A stretch of 10,675 bases of DNA from Echinostoma caproni (GCA_900618425.1 UZAN01060338.1:1-10675); one strand, 5' to 3'. Counted from the stretch's first letter, positions 1-7,694 are shown. The notes: a model not told the origin generated them from the letters alone. Program-made: numbers and translations.

Positions 1-145
1 GTGGAATAAACTACCAGAAGCAGTGGTTAACTGTATTAATGTCGAATCTTTCAAGAGAAAGCTAGTTGAATGCTGAGCAATGGTATTTCCTGAAGTTGAG
101 TGTTGAAAGTTATTCGTTAGGCTTTACTTTCCTAAATAATATAAG
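1..145 (+). mobile_element. 3' end of a LINE (non-LTR retrotransposon), copy L1, cut by the window edge
   Basis: From base 2 the frame reads WNKLPEAVVN then a stretch containing ESFKRKL, and stops at TGA 74-76. This W-N-x-L-P-x-x-V-V plus F-K-x-x-L pattern is the usual extreme C-terminus of CR1/Jockey-type LINE reverse transcriptase proteins, so only about 24 codons of the ORF are in the window. The following AT-rich stretch is taken as the 3' UTR. Around 121-136 it carries a CTTTACTTTCCTAAA segment that nearly matches one after the stop of LINE copy L3 (about 7288-7303), so L1 and L3 may belong to one family. The 3' boundary is a guess, since I see no poly(A) or clear terminal repeat. Confidence 0.7.
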
Positions 146-2213
146 GGATTCGATATTGCACACTAACATTCCGCCTTTCAGAAACTACCATTGACTCAAA
201 GTGTTGGAAGCCAACAAAACCGCCGACAACACGAGTAACTGGACGCGCGATTGGCAAGAGCCACAATTCGTCCTGGGAGAACTGAACTGAACGTTCAGCT
301 TGAAGGGTTGTTTTGCCTGCCTGTCCCGCAGACATGCGGGATCGACACAAGCGTATAACGTGAGCAATACCTGTTACGACTTATATCACGAGATGCCTTA
401 TCTCGATATTCGTTTTGTGTGCTCAATGATTGTTTATGATTGCTGCAGCAATTGTGAACGTTAGGATCCTACACCGGTTTTCTTTGACAATCTTTCACGT
501 CCATAGATCAGGTCATACGAAACGTACATTGGTTCCCTCGAGGTTCAACGATACTTTTGGCACTCTCTCGCACGATCGTGGCCCCTTTGGATCTTTGTTG
601 GAGACGATTTACGTTTCAACGGTTGCATACATGAACAACAAGTGGTCATCTTTCATCTGGCACGCCAACGATAACGGACGCCGGAAACGACGAGAGTCAC
701 CTGATACTATGACACAACTAACGATTTGGATGGTGGAAAGCATGCAACGACCGATTTGGGAAATATCACTATGGTTCCCATGCTGACATCCGATGCAACG
801 AATCTCGTTGATGTCCACATATACCATTAATTCTGCCAGTTCGTGCTTTGCAGGAAGACCACACGCTAACGATTGAATGCTCTTTAAACTCGTTTTTGAA
901 TAAAAAGATTAGCTTCATTTCTAGCGGGGGGCTCCTGTAGTGACCACGGTTGTACGAAGAAAAGGAGCAATCCACGAGGACGTTTTCCCTTCATATTTTC
1001 TTTACAATCAACTCTGACTCCAACTGTGATATTTCTTTGTTTCACTTCTGTTGTTTTACCGAGCACGATTTTCCGCTCAGGTTTATATATAAGCTGGGTG
1101 CTGTTCAAACCCACGCAACACGTGTGACACGCTTTCGCTTTGCTACTGCATTTATTGCTTGCATTGTTAAGCGTCACCTTGGCACGTTTCGATACTATCT
1201 AGTACCACGATACGCCAATGAACATTTACGGCTCCCACGAGTGTTTTTGTTTACCTCAGGCAACGAGACACTAGTAGGTTGCGCGCAAGTTGAGACTCCT
1301 AAGAAGACTTACCGGTAGGCCGTCAACTCCGGTTAGCTTGAACTAGATGTCACCCCGCATTGCGAGACGAAAGTGGTAACTGATCTGTAGTAAACGCGAG
1401 TTAGGGACAACAAACCCAACTACGGTCACTGAGGTAACCACGTCTGTAAGCTAATTACGGTGTGCCAAACTCCTAATGACCAAAAAAGAGGTTCAAATGG
1501 AATAAAAGAGGCGCGCGTCTGTTTCGACCTAAAGTGGATCGTGGTTGAGGCTGATCACAGGGAGCAAAAAGCCATTACACGACCACCACGATTACTCCAT
1601 ATTTGGCTTAGCTTGGGTCCTGGAGGCTGCAAAAACGACGCTCTGTGCTGAATCCCAGCTAATTTGAGTGCTATCGTGTAGTTACAGATCCACTAACCAC
1701 CAATGTGCTGCCAGGTATGACACCTTAGAGCGTTACGCAGAGCACTTCGAACTTATGCTCCAACCTTCGACAGAAAAGACAATTATGGTTGGTACCACAA
1801 GCGGCTAGCATAACATGTAAGATTGTCTGCTTTTGCTTGTGTATCCACGACCGAAATCAGACGGATCCGGAGTGTGAACACAAGATGGTGGCTAACCGTC
1901 TTTAGGGTGAGTGGGTGAGCTGAGACGGCTTGTTAGAGACAGATTCTGTGATAAATACACCTCGGAGAAATGCTGATATCTCCTGAAGCATTTGCTCTCT
2001 TTCTTAATTCTTAGTATCTTATCCCTTTTTAGTGTCTCCTTATGTTGACCCACGAAAGCTACTCAAGCAGTTGTAGACTAAACCGACTCCACACTAAGCT
2101 CTTCTTCAAATTATGAATGAACACTTCTACTTTCAAGCATTGAATATTAGTGACCGGGAAGAATCGTACCCGCATCCAGCTACTGCATATAAACTGGGTC
2201 AAAGGAACGCTTG
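146..2213. other. Unassigned intergenic stretch, no recognisable gene
   Basis: I see no protein family on either strand. The open frames (for example 430-786 +, 950-1318 + and 1460-1651 +) have no recognisable motifs, overlap frames on the opposite strand and look like chance. Small items seen: a perfect 6-bp stem with a 4-base loop, CCCGCA-GACA-TGCGGG, at 325-340; a TATATAAG box in 1083-1092 with no supported gene behind it; and T-rich DNA at about 1995-2032. The segment could be old repeat sequence, UTR or intron of a host gene, but nothing in it decides this. Confidence 0.55.
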
Positions 2214-2324
2214 GCAGTCGAAGCATCACGAGAACACGGAGCTGCGAGTGCAAGAACTTGGACACATATTTTCTCGAGCCACAAGTCTTGTGAACTGACC
2301 TCACCTGACCTGGCCTGGCCTAAC
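2214..2324 (+). repeat. Dispersed repeat, copy A, with ACCTG/CCTGA pentamer tail
   Basis: The copy starts with AGTCGAAGCATCACG, passes through GTGCAAGAACTTGGAC and CCACAAGTCTTGTGAA, and ends in a degenerate tract of CTGACC/CACCTGACC/TGGCC units at 2294-2320. The same ordered blocks recur at 5937-6040 and 6160-6263, and in two pieces around the Penelope-like element. I can align the blocks by eye, but spacing and some bases differ, so these are old, diverged copies. The repeat could be a SINE-like element with a microsatellite tail or the 3' end of a LINE. It shows no convincing RNA polymerase III A and B boxes. Confidence 0.65.
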
Positions 2325-2573
2325 TTTTGTATATTATCTTTACTCTTCGATCACATTAATTGTGAAGGTATTTTTTCCCCTTTTGCACTCTTATTCCCTA
2401 AAACAGATAATTTTGCATTCTCAAAGTTATTTTATTTTGTGGGTCACCTGAACGGGAGAGATGTAATCTGTCGCACCGTCCCTGAAACTCACTCGTCCGT
2501 CGCTTACCAATGGACTCGTCATCAGTGCAATTGTTTTGCAGATCTGATCTCTGAAACTCTTGGAACACAAACG
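2325..2573. other. AT-rich spacer between two repeat copies
   Basis: There is no convincing coding sequence. It holds T-rich runs (about 2361-2380 and 2420-2440). On the minus strand a short motif, CTGATGA followed by a GTCC/GGAC pair, resembles part of a hammerhead ribozyme core (2491-2525; see findings). It lies between copy A and the left piece of copy B, so it may be the upstream body of the copy B repeat. Confidence 0.4.
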
Positions 2574-2612
2574 ACTGTCAAAGCACCATGCAAGAAACTG
2601 GAATCCCAAAGA
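2574..2612 (+). repeat. Dispersed repeat, copy B, left piece
   Basis: CTGTCAAAGCACC followed by ATGCAAGAAACTGGAATC matches the corresponding blocks of copy D (CTGTCGTAGCAC and GTGCAGGAAACTGGACTC), with about 16 bases missing between them. The match fades just before the left end of the Penelope-like element at 2626. The rest of the copy resumes on the other side of that element at 4774, and the AAACTGGA block is present on both sides, as expected if insertion duplicated the target. Confidence 0.5.
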
Positions 2613-2625
2613 ACATATTTAGAAC

Positions 2626-2796
2626 AACAGCGTGGCGAACAAGCTCGTTTTCGGTTATTCGTACGCATGTCATTACATAACATTAAATATGAATAAGAAT
2701 AAGAACAAAACAGGGAATGAGAAATTCGAGTCCTATTGATTCAGCTTTGGTTTTAATCATGCCTGCGGGTTTGTGAGAAATTGATCACGATGTCAA
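2626..2796 (+). repeat. Left arm of PLE terminal inverted repeat
   Basis: Bases 2626-2796 pair with the reverse complement of 4603-4773. Paired positions always sum to 7399, so there are no gaps. By eye about ten mismatches are visible, mostly in the inner 50 bases, giving roughly 94% identity. On the + strand the arm includes a copy of the PLE ORF start (ATG 2717-2719, reading MRNSSPIDSAL) that runs into a stop at 2774-2776 and loses similarity after about 2796. Confidence 0.9.
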
Positions 2797-2858
2797 AAGT
2801 TATAGTGAGTGTACACGTGTTGGAGTGGCTGGAGTGGTTGGTTGGAGTGGCTGAAGTT

Positions 2859-3225
2859 TGCCAGGGGAGATTAAGTGCTGGCACAAATTCCTTTTGGGCG
2901 CACACGAAGGGGTTAGTGAATCCAAGTACTTACGGCTTCGGCCGTAGTTAAGATGCGATCCTGCACTGCTTTTGATTGCCTGCATCGAACCTTGTGAATC
3001 GGTTGGAATGCGTCTGCCACATTTACCGAGTGATTTGACCCAACGAGATATGCACACACCACACTCGTAATTGTCTTAATTGTTCCAGTTTTCAGCCAAG
3101 CCGGGTGATGTTCGCAAACGCGATCGGATAAACACCTGGTCGTGCGGCCGACGTACCCAGTCCCACAGGAACAGGTGAATGAATATACACAAAATGAGGC
3201 TGCAGAATCTGGTACTCTATCTTTC
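2859..3225 (-). pseudogene. PLE GIY-YIG endonuclease domain, frameshifted
   Basis: A frame from about 3222 to the stop at 2913-2915 reads SFCVYSFTCSCGTGYVGRTT, then RVCEHHPAWL, an HSVNVADAF segment and TTAEAVSTW. This fits the single-strand endonuclease of PLEs: the first Tyr sits in CVY (the GIY position), the second in GYVG (YIG), and there is a conserved Arg after it, a Cys-rich CxC linker and the AEA glutamate. After 2915 a further frameshift is needed to reach the typical C-terminal block, CAQKEFVPALNLPW, which ends near 2859. The domain nicks target DNA to prime reverse transcription in active relatives. It lies directly after the reverse transcriptase, as expected. Confidence 0.85.
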
Positions 3226-4682
3226 AGTTGGGAACACAGTTGGTTTAGATGTGAACATAGCTTTGAATTGTGTAGTGTAAAATGTTCTGCTTACTGCACT
3301 TGTTAGCGTTATTTGATAAACTCCTGCCTCTGTATCTCCTTCGAACGGCGGGTGTGCATAGACAGACTTCTTCGCTGCTCCTATTTTCTTTGGCGGTTCC
3401 CCGTGTTCTAGCATTTCCCTATTGATAAAGTTTTCGGGATAGCCATTCTTAGCAAAAACAGTGCGCAGGAATTGAAGTTCATTGTCAGTAGTGTCCGTCA
3501 TGCATATTTTCTTCGCTCTTTAAAACAAAGATCGAATTAGGTTTCTTTTTATCTGAAGAGGGGCAAAACTATGTAAATGAATATATTGTCCGTTCCACGT
3601 TGCTTTTCTATGCACTGATAACTGAACGGATCTATCGCTGCGGTGTCGTATTCGTATGTCTAGAAAGGTTATAGAATTATCCCCTTCTTTTTTCCAGAGT
3701 AAACTTTATGTTGGGATGGACATTATTGAACTCCTCATGCAATTAATTGGTGTCCACATTGGTATCTAATATACACAACAAATCATCAACATATCGTTTG
3801 TATAGGGTGCACTGTCTGATACAGGGCTTCAGGGGATCATTCTCTAGTTTGGCCATAAATGAGTCAACAAATAATGGTCCCAAAGGTGACTCCATTACAA
3901 CCCCGTTGTTTTTGGCGATTTATTTCACCATTGGATTGAAACTGGACGTTGTGAGTGCATACGAATAACAATTGTTTCAGTTCATCCAATGGAATGCCCA
4001 CATAGATGTTGTTCCTTTGAATAAATTCACATATGTGATTGATAGTTTCACTAATTGGCACATTTCTGAGTAAACAATTAACGTCAAATGACATCATGTG
4101 TTCGCCTTCGAGTTTCAGGGCCTTCACAGTTTCTACCAAGTGGAAAGTGTCTCGTAGACTGTGCTTGCAAATTGTGAGTCTCACTGGTTCCAGTACGCCT
4201 GCTAACCATTTCGCAACGCCGTGATACGGAGAGTTGCACATGTCTAGAATTGTTCTCATGAGGACGTTCTCTTTATGTATTTCGGAAGTCCATGCAATCT
4301 AGGAATTGTTGTACCCGTTAATCGTATTATCTCGAACGTTTGTGCATCGATCGTTCCTTTTTCCTTCAGACATCGTAAATGCGTGGAAATCACTTTTTCT
4401 ATCTTAATCGTCTTACGCTTTTCAGTTGGAGTCTTTGTAAACTTGCATGGGTCATTCAATATCGTCCTCATCTTATCTATGTAATCAGACCTTTTCATCA
4501 TTACAATATCTGCACCTTCGTCTGGTTTTGATATCATCAATTCCCCATTGGCTTGAAACTCTCTGGGACGCTTCAGGTGTTCCAAAGTTATCAGTCCTTT
4601 TGTTGACACTGTGATCAATTTCACACAAATGCGCACGCATGATTGAAGCCAAAGCTGAATCAATAGGACTCGAATTTCTCAT
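3226..4682 (-). pseudogene. PLE reverse transcriptase domain, frameshifted
   Basis: In order on the minus strand, the N-terminal part has NKRTDNFGTPEAS-type sequence (around 4485-4682). A thumb/finger part contains ISKPDEGADIV and TGTTIPRLHGLPK (4256-4663). Motif A is SFDVN, with its Asp codon at 4083-4085. Motif B reads GVVMESPLGPL (3872-3904; normally G-S-P-L-G-P, here E for the first G). The catalytic box is YVDD at 3782-3793, followed by a thumb segment with FLDIRIRH and TWNGQYIH. These blocks match PLE reverse transcriptases. The gene is broken by one-base shifts near 4268 (A run), 3905 (before motif B), about 3700 (A run) and 3225, plus stops near 3745 and 3522. Catalytic Asp residues remain, so decay has been by indels rather than loss of the active site. 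Confidence 0.88.
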
Positions 4683-4773
4683 TCCCTGTTTTGTTCTTAT
4701 TCTTATTCATATTTAATGTTACGTAATGGCATGCGTACGAATAACCGAAAACGAGCTTGTTCGCCACGCTGTT
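4603..4773 (-). repeat. Right arm of PLE terminal inverted repeat (5' end of the element)
   Basis: This is the functional-side copy of the inverted repeat. It holds the presumed 5' UTR (4683-4773) and the first 26 codons of the PLE ORF (ATG 4680-4682, MRNSSPIDSAL). An in-frame stop lies upstream of the ATG within the A-rich AATAAGAATAAGAAC tract, which supports this start. The outer boundary at 4773 is where similarity to the left arm ends and similarity to the dispersed repeat begins. Confidence 0.85.
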
Positions 4774-4848
4774 ATTCTCAAACTGGACATCATCTGGCTC
4801 TTCTGCAAGTCCTATATCCTATCTTGTCCTAACCTGATATGACCTGGC
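4774..4848 (+). repeat. Dispersed repeat, copy B, right piece with pentamer tail
   Basis: AAACTGGACATCATCTGGCTC, TGCAAGTCCT and a tail CCTAACCTGATATGACCTGG match copy D in the same order (AAACTGGACTCAATTCGGCTC, CACAAGTCCT, then the CCTGA tract). It begins directly outside the PLE right arm and ends where LINE L2 sequence begins, so this one repeat copy has a PLE on one side and a LINE on the other. Confidence 0.55.
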
Positions 4849-5602
4849 CACATTTGTCACAACTGCTATAATTGCAAGAGGATCAGAACAAGATCCAGGA
4901 GTGGACAGTTCAATGGGAACTTCCACTGAACATAAGCAAGTTTTAACAGGTACTTTCAGTCGGTACCATTATCGATTGGTGGACTGCGACCACGAAAAGC
5001 TGTCGACCTCTAACAAGAAGCAACAGCATTAAGGACTTGGGTATCATCATAGACCAGACCTTCAAACCAACGCTGGAGCCAAGGGCAATAGGACCCTCTT
5101 ACAACTCTTGTGGGATGTAGTCCCTCAAGAGGAAAGGTGATGGTCCCACTATACAAAGCACTTGTAAGGCCACACCTATAGTTCTGCGCTCCGGCCTGAG
5201 CGTCTTACCTGGTGAAAGACGTCACGGTCTAGGAGGTGGTATATAGAAGGTTCACGAGGGTCATAGAAAACATGAGGGATGTTGCATATAGCGAGAGGCT
5301 CAGGAGGTTAAGCCTGCTCTTCCTTACGGAAAAGAGAATGAAAGGGAACCTCACAGAGGCTTCTAAGCAGCTGACCGGCGGCTCGGTCACTGAAACATCG
5401 CTTCTGCACCTATACCAGAACACGAACTCTAGAGGCAATGGGTGCAAATTAGAAAAGCCCAGGGCAACAAAGAGTATTAGAGCCCAGTTTTTTTCGCATC
5501 GGGAGATTATTGCCTGGAACCGGTTACCACAGCCAGTGGTTATTGCTCGTGGCATTGGGGCGTTTTAAGCACCAGCTGGTCTGGTATATTTTCCGACGAT
5601 GA
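4849..5602 (+). pseudogene. LINE copy L2, 5'-truncated, C-terminal part of reverse transcriptase ORF
   Basis: Coding traces begin at 4881 (DQNKIQEWTVQWELPLNISK) and include SIKDLGIIIDQTFKP near 5020-5065 and VPLYKALVRPHL near 5141-5177. The best-preserved part runs from 5236: YRRFTRVIENM, YSERLRRLSL, a KRMKGNL block, FFSHREIIAWNRLPQPVV, and a last block ending at TGA 5600-5602 after a one-base insertion in the T run at about 5562-5566. This is the conserved post-reverse-transcriptase region of CR1/Jockey-type LINEs (DLG block, PLYKALVRPHLEY block, RRFT, RL-x-x-L, R-x-RG-x-L, W-N-x-L-P). The reverse transcriptase palm itself is absent, so this is a 5'-truncated insertion. At least three in-frame stops lie in 4940-5235, so it is dead. 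The family is related to L3 but clearly diverged. Confidence 0.85.
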
Positions 5603-6040
5603 ATGGGACTAACAACCTGGACCATGTACTTAAATTCCCCGTAGAATACCCTAGGTTGCTTATTCTTACATCTTCTGCACAGACTTCTTTAGCACCCTGC
5701 CGGGTATATACGAATATCTGCATAGTTAGGAAACCGGTTAGGGTATAGTATTGCCTCATGACACTAACCGCTCAACTTGGTGCATACCTAGAACGCAGGC
5801 ATTCCTTTTTTTCTTTTTCTGCAGGCATTTTCCTTTAGCATTGAAGTGTATCAGCTTCAGAAGTACCATCTGAACCAGAATATTGCCCAAGTCGTCATCG
5901 ACGGTCTCGAAAGTTGGCTCGCAAACGATCCCCTATTGTCGAAGCACACGTAAGCAAACGATACGCCAACGGTGTAAGAACCTGGACTCAAAGTGGCATC
6001 ATCCACAAGTCCTGTGACCTGATCTGACGTGATCTGGGAC
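5603..6040 (+). repeat. L2 3' flank with shared CCCCGTAGAATA block and dispersed repeat copy C
   Basis: A block at 5616-5657 (CTGGACC, ACTTAAA, CCCCGTAGAATACCCTAGGTT) recurs at 6034-6075 with few changes. Copy C of the dispersed repeat occupies 5937-6040: TGTCGAAGCACACG, GTGTAAGAACCTGGACTC, CCACAAGTCCTGTGACC and a degenerate CTGATCTGACGTGATCTG tail. Reading the whole interval as the L2 3' UTR ending in a pentamer tail is my inference. The middle (5658-5936) has no recognised content apart from a pyrimidine-rich stretch at 5802-5836 and an exon-like open segment behind it. Confidence 0.5.
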
Positions 6041-6263
6041 CACTGCACCTAAAGCCCCGTAGAATATTCTAGGTTTTATCTATAAAATTTATGTTTTTTA
6101 TACTGTCATCCCTCTCCCTCTTGCACTTGGAGACAGAGAGACGAAAAGAGAATACTAAGCTGTCGTAGCACAGTGAAACACGTCTCACAGTGCAGGAAAC
6201 TGGACTCAATTCGGCTCGATTCACAAGTCCTTGGACCTGACCTGACCTGACCTAAACTGACCT
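6034..6263 (+). repeat. Short copy of the same 3' block plus dispersed repeat copy D
   Basis: It opens with the CCCCGTAGAATATTCTAGGTT block directly after the degenerate pentamer tail of copy C. It then continues through AT-rich and pyrimidine-rich DNA to TGTCGTAGCACAGTG, GTGCAGGAAACTGGACTC, TTCACAAGTCCT and the cleanest pentamer tract in the window, GACCTGACCTGACCTGACCT, at 6234-6253. Block order is the same as in the 5603-6040 interval, but the distance between the two shared blocks is about 200 bp shorter. It reads as a severely truncated second copy of one element. Confidence 0.55.
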
Positions 6264-7264
6264 GTGTGTATTTCCAAAAAACATTAGACTCAGTCAACCG
6301 CCGAGTGCTGAGGGAAAAATATTCCGTCTGCCTGAGCAGGTTGTTAGATTGATTACTGGGTATTTACTTGGCCGGTCCTTCAATGTCAGAGCAGAGGGTG
6401 AAATGTCCACTCGGGGAGCAGTCTGTTGTGATGTGCCCCAAGGGTCCATGTTTTTACCTCTACTATTCCTCATCTACATAGACGACCTAACCAAAAGGAT
6501 AGTTCACCCCTCCTTCTTGTTTGCCGATGATGTAAGGTGACCCCCCTACAAACGCCATTCAGAACGACCTGGACGAAGTTCAGAAGTGGACTGAGAAGTG
6601 TTTGTTGCCGCTAAATGCTGGTAAGTGCAAATAGCTTCTCTCAGATGGATCCCTCGCAGGGTCGAGGGTGAAAAATGGCACGTTATTCCACATCGGTGCA
6701 GATCACTGATGAGGTCAAAGACCCAGGTATGTTGATGCCTGGTTCCTTCCATCCCAAAAGACAGTATTAGCCAGCCTCAGCAAAGGCTTCAAAGGCGCTG
6801 TCTTGCTGAGAAGAACAGTAGCACCAAGGTACCCTGCAGTATTAGTGCCCCTGGAGCGACTAAACTTCTCATACTGCATGCAGGCATGGAAGCCAAGCCT
6901 CATGTGCAACCAAAATGCTCTAGAACACGTCCAGAGGCGATTCACTAGACATTTATTGCCTTAAAGGTGATGTCGTACCCGAGGCGCCTGAGAGAGCTAA
7001 ATTTGTTTTCTCTATCTCACAGACGAATGCGAGGTGACTTATTAGAGATTTTCAAGATACGGAACGGACCCACAGCCCAGTAGAAAACTCTTCTCCCTCA
7101 TTGGAAATCCAGCCTCAAGAGGATACCAGCTGAAGCTGGTAAAACCCCGTGCAATAAAGAGAGAAAAGCAAAACTACTTCTCTCATAGAGTGTTTGGCTC
7201 CTGGAACAGACGTTCTGATGAGATTGTCTCGGCGTCCACGCTGGAACAGTTAAAAAAGGCTTAA
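6264..7264 (+). pseudogene. LINE copy L3, reverse transcriptase palm through C-terminus, degenerate
   Basis: The reverse transcriptase signature starts at 6275 with QKTLDSVNRRVLREK (the first catalytic Asp is codon 6287-6289 in the usual F-D-S-V-N-H block). Then come GYLLGRSFNVRAEGEMST and DVPQGSMFLPLLFLIYIDDL, the G-V-P-Q-G-S block of non-LTR reverse transcriptases, and FADDV with the catalytic Asp pair at 6526-6531. Downstream are NAIQNDLDEVQKWTEK, ALEHVQRRFTRH near 6920-6950, PRRLRELNLFSLSHRRMRGDL near 6978-7040, and SWNRR and TLEQLKKA, stopping at TAA 7262-7264. The order matches CR1/Jockey-type LINEs. Frameshifts near 6320 and 6535 and several stops disable it. It is 5'-truncated within the palm domain, so no apurinic-type endonuclease is present. 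It starts right after the pentamer tract of copy D. Confidence 0.88.
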
Positions 7265-7369
7265 AGAGATGTGGGACGTAAACATCTTTAGCTTTCCTAA
7301 ACACCGTCTCCCTCCCATCTTTATTATTAACTATAACCTTCCATATAATTCAACTACCATCACCTCACC
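7265..7369 (+). other. L3 3' UTR up to the LTR junction
   Basis: This is AT-rich DNA after the L3 stop, with a CTTTAGCTTTCCTAAA segment like that after the L1 stop and a CATCACCTCACC end that faintly echoes the pentamer tails. It ends abruptly at the TG of the proposed LTR (7370). No gene is seen. Confidence 0.45.
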
Positions 7370-7694
7370 TGTCTAACTCCGGCTCACCACGCCCCCGTTA
7401 GCACCTAAGATGCGATGAACAACAATACGCTCACTACCTTCATCGTTCGGGCGTATTACGAAGTTCCCCAAGGAGCGAACGGATCGAGAACAAAGTCGCA
7501 TACGGACGCTTGTAGAATAATGTGACCTGTAGTGAAAATGTGTACAGAAGGCCGAGCGCACGATACGACTCACCAGAAAATGTGCCATGTTCGAGTTCAT
7601 ATGCGATCTTGAAACAGAGAGAAATAAAAAAAAATGGGGTCTTAAAAAGAATCATGGGAATGTCGTTGAGAAATGAAAATAATGTCACTACACA
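7370..7694 (-). repeat. Candidate LTR of the Ty3/gypsy element
   Basis: Read on the minus strand the segment starts TGTGTAGTGACA directly after a polypurine tract and ends GTTAGACA, giving the canonical TG...CA ends and a length (325 bp) normal for Ty3/gypsy LTRs. The far end abuts the L3 LINE 3' end. Only one LTR is in the window, so its identity cannot be confirmed by comparison with its partner. I see no clear AATAAA signal or TATA box inside it. The right boundary is better supported than the left. Confidence 0.6.

Larger units (their letters stand above)
2626..4773 (-). mobile_element. Penelope-like retroelement (PLE) with GIY-YIG endonuclease, degenerate, flanked by inverted repeats
   Basis: The element reads right to left on the minus strand. 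Its 5' region and ORF start lie at the right (ATG 4680-4682), followed by reverse transcriptase and then a GIY-YIG endonuclease, the diagnostic order for endonuclease-bearing Penelope-like elements. The outer 171 bp at each end are reverse complements of each other without any indel (2626-2796 against 4603-4773). PLEs are known to carry terminal repeats, often called pLTRs, in direct or inverted arrangement. Here the left arm is an inverted, truncated copy of the 5' end, including the start of the ORF. Repeat copy B flanks both sides, so the element inserted into it. Several frameshifts and stops make this copy dead. The PLE identity is firm; the clade within PLEs is not determined. Confidence 0.88.

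Noticed and set aside
430..786. 118-codon open frame on the + strand
   Set aside because: It has no recognisable motif, another open frame overlaps it on the opposite strand, and its composition matches the surrounding DNA.
1083..1111. TATATAAG box followed by GTTCAAACC, which fits an RNA polymerase III B-box pattern
   Set aside because: There is no A box at the right distance, no cloverleaf and no gene or repeat copy that would use it.
2819..2860. Short tandem GGAGTGGCT-like units
   Set aside because: They fall at the C-terminal end of the Penelope-like ORF region, are imperfect and few, and look like local low complexity rather than a separate satellite.
6706..6735. CACTGATGAGGTCAAAGACC, a hammerhead-ribozyme-like core with a GGTC/GACC stem
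   Set aside because: It lies in LINE L3 coding sequence at the conserved block that relatives read as a DEVKDLG-type sequence. The required GAAA after the stem is absent.
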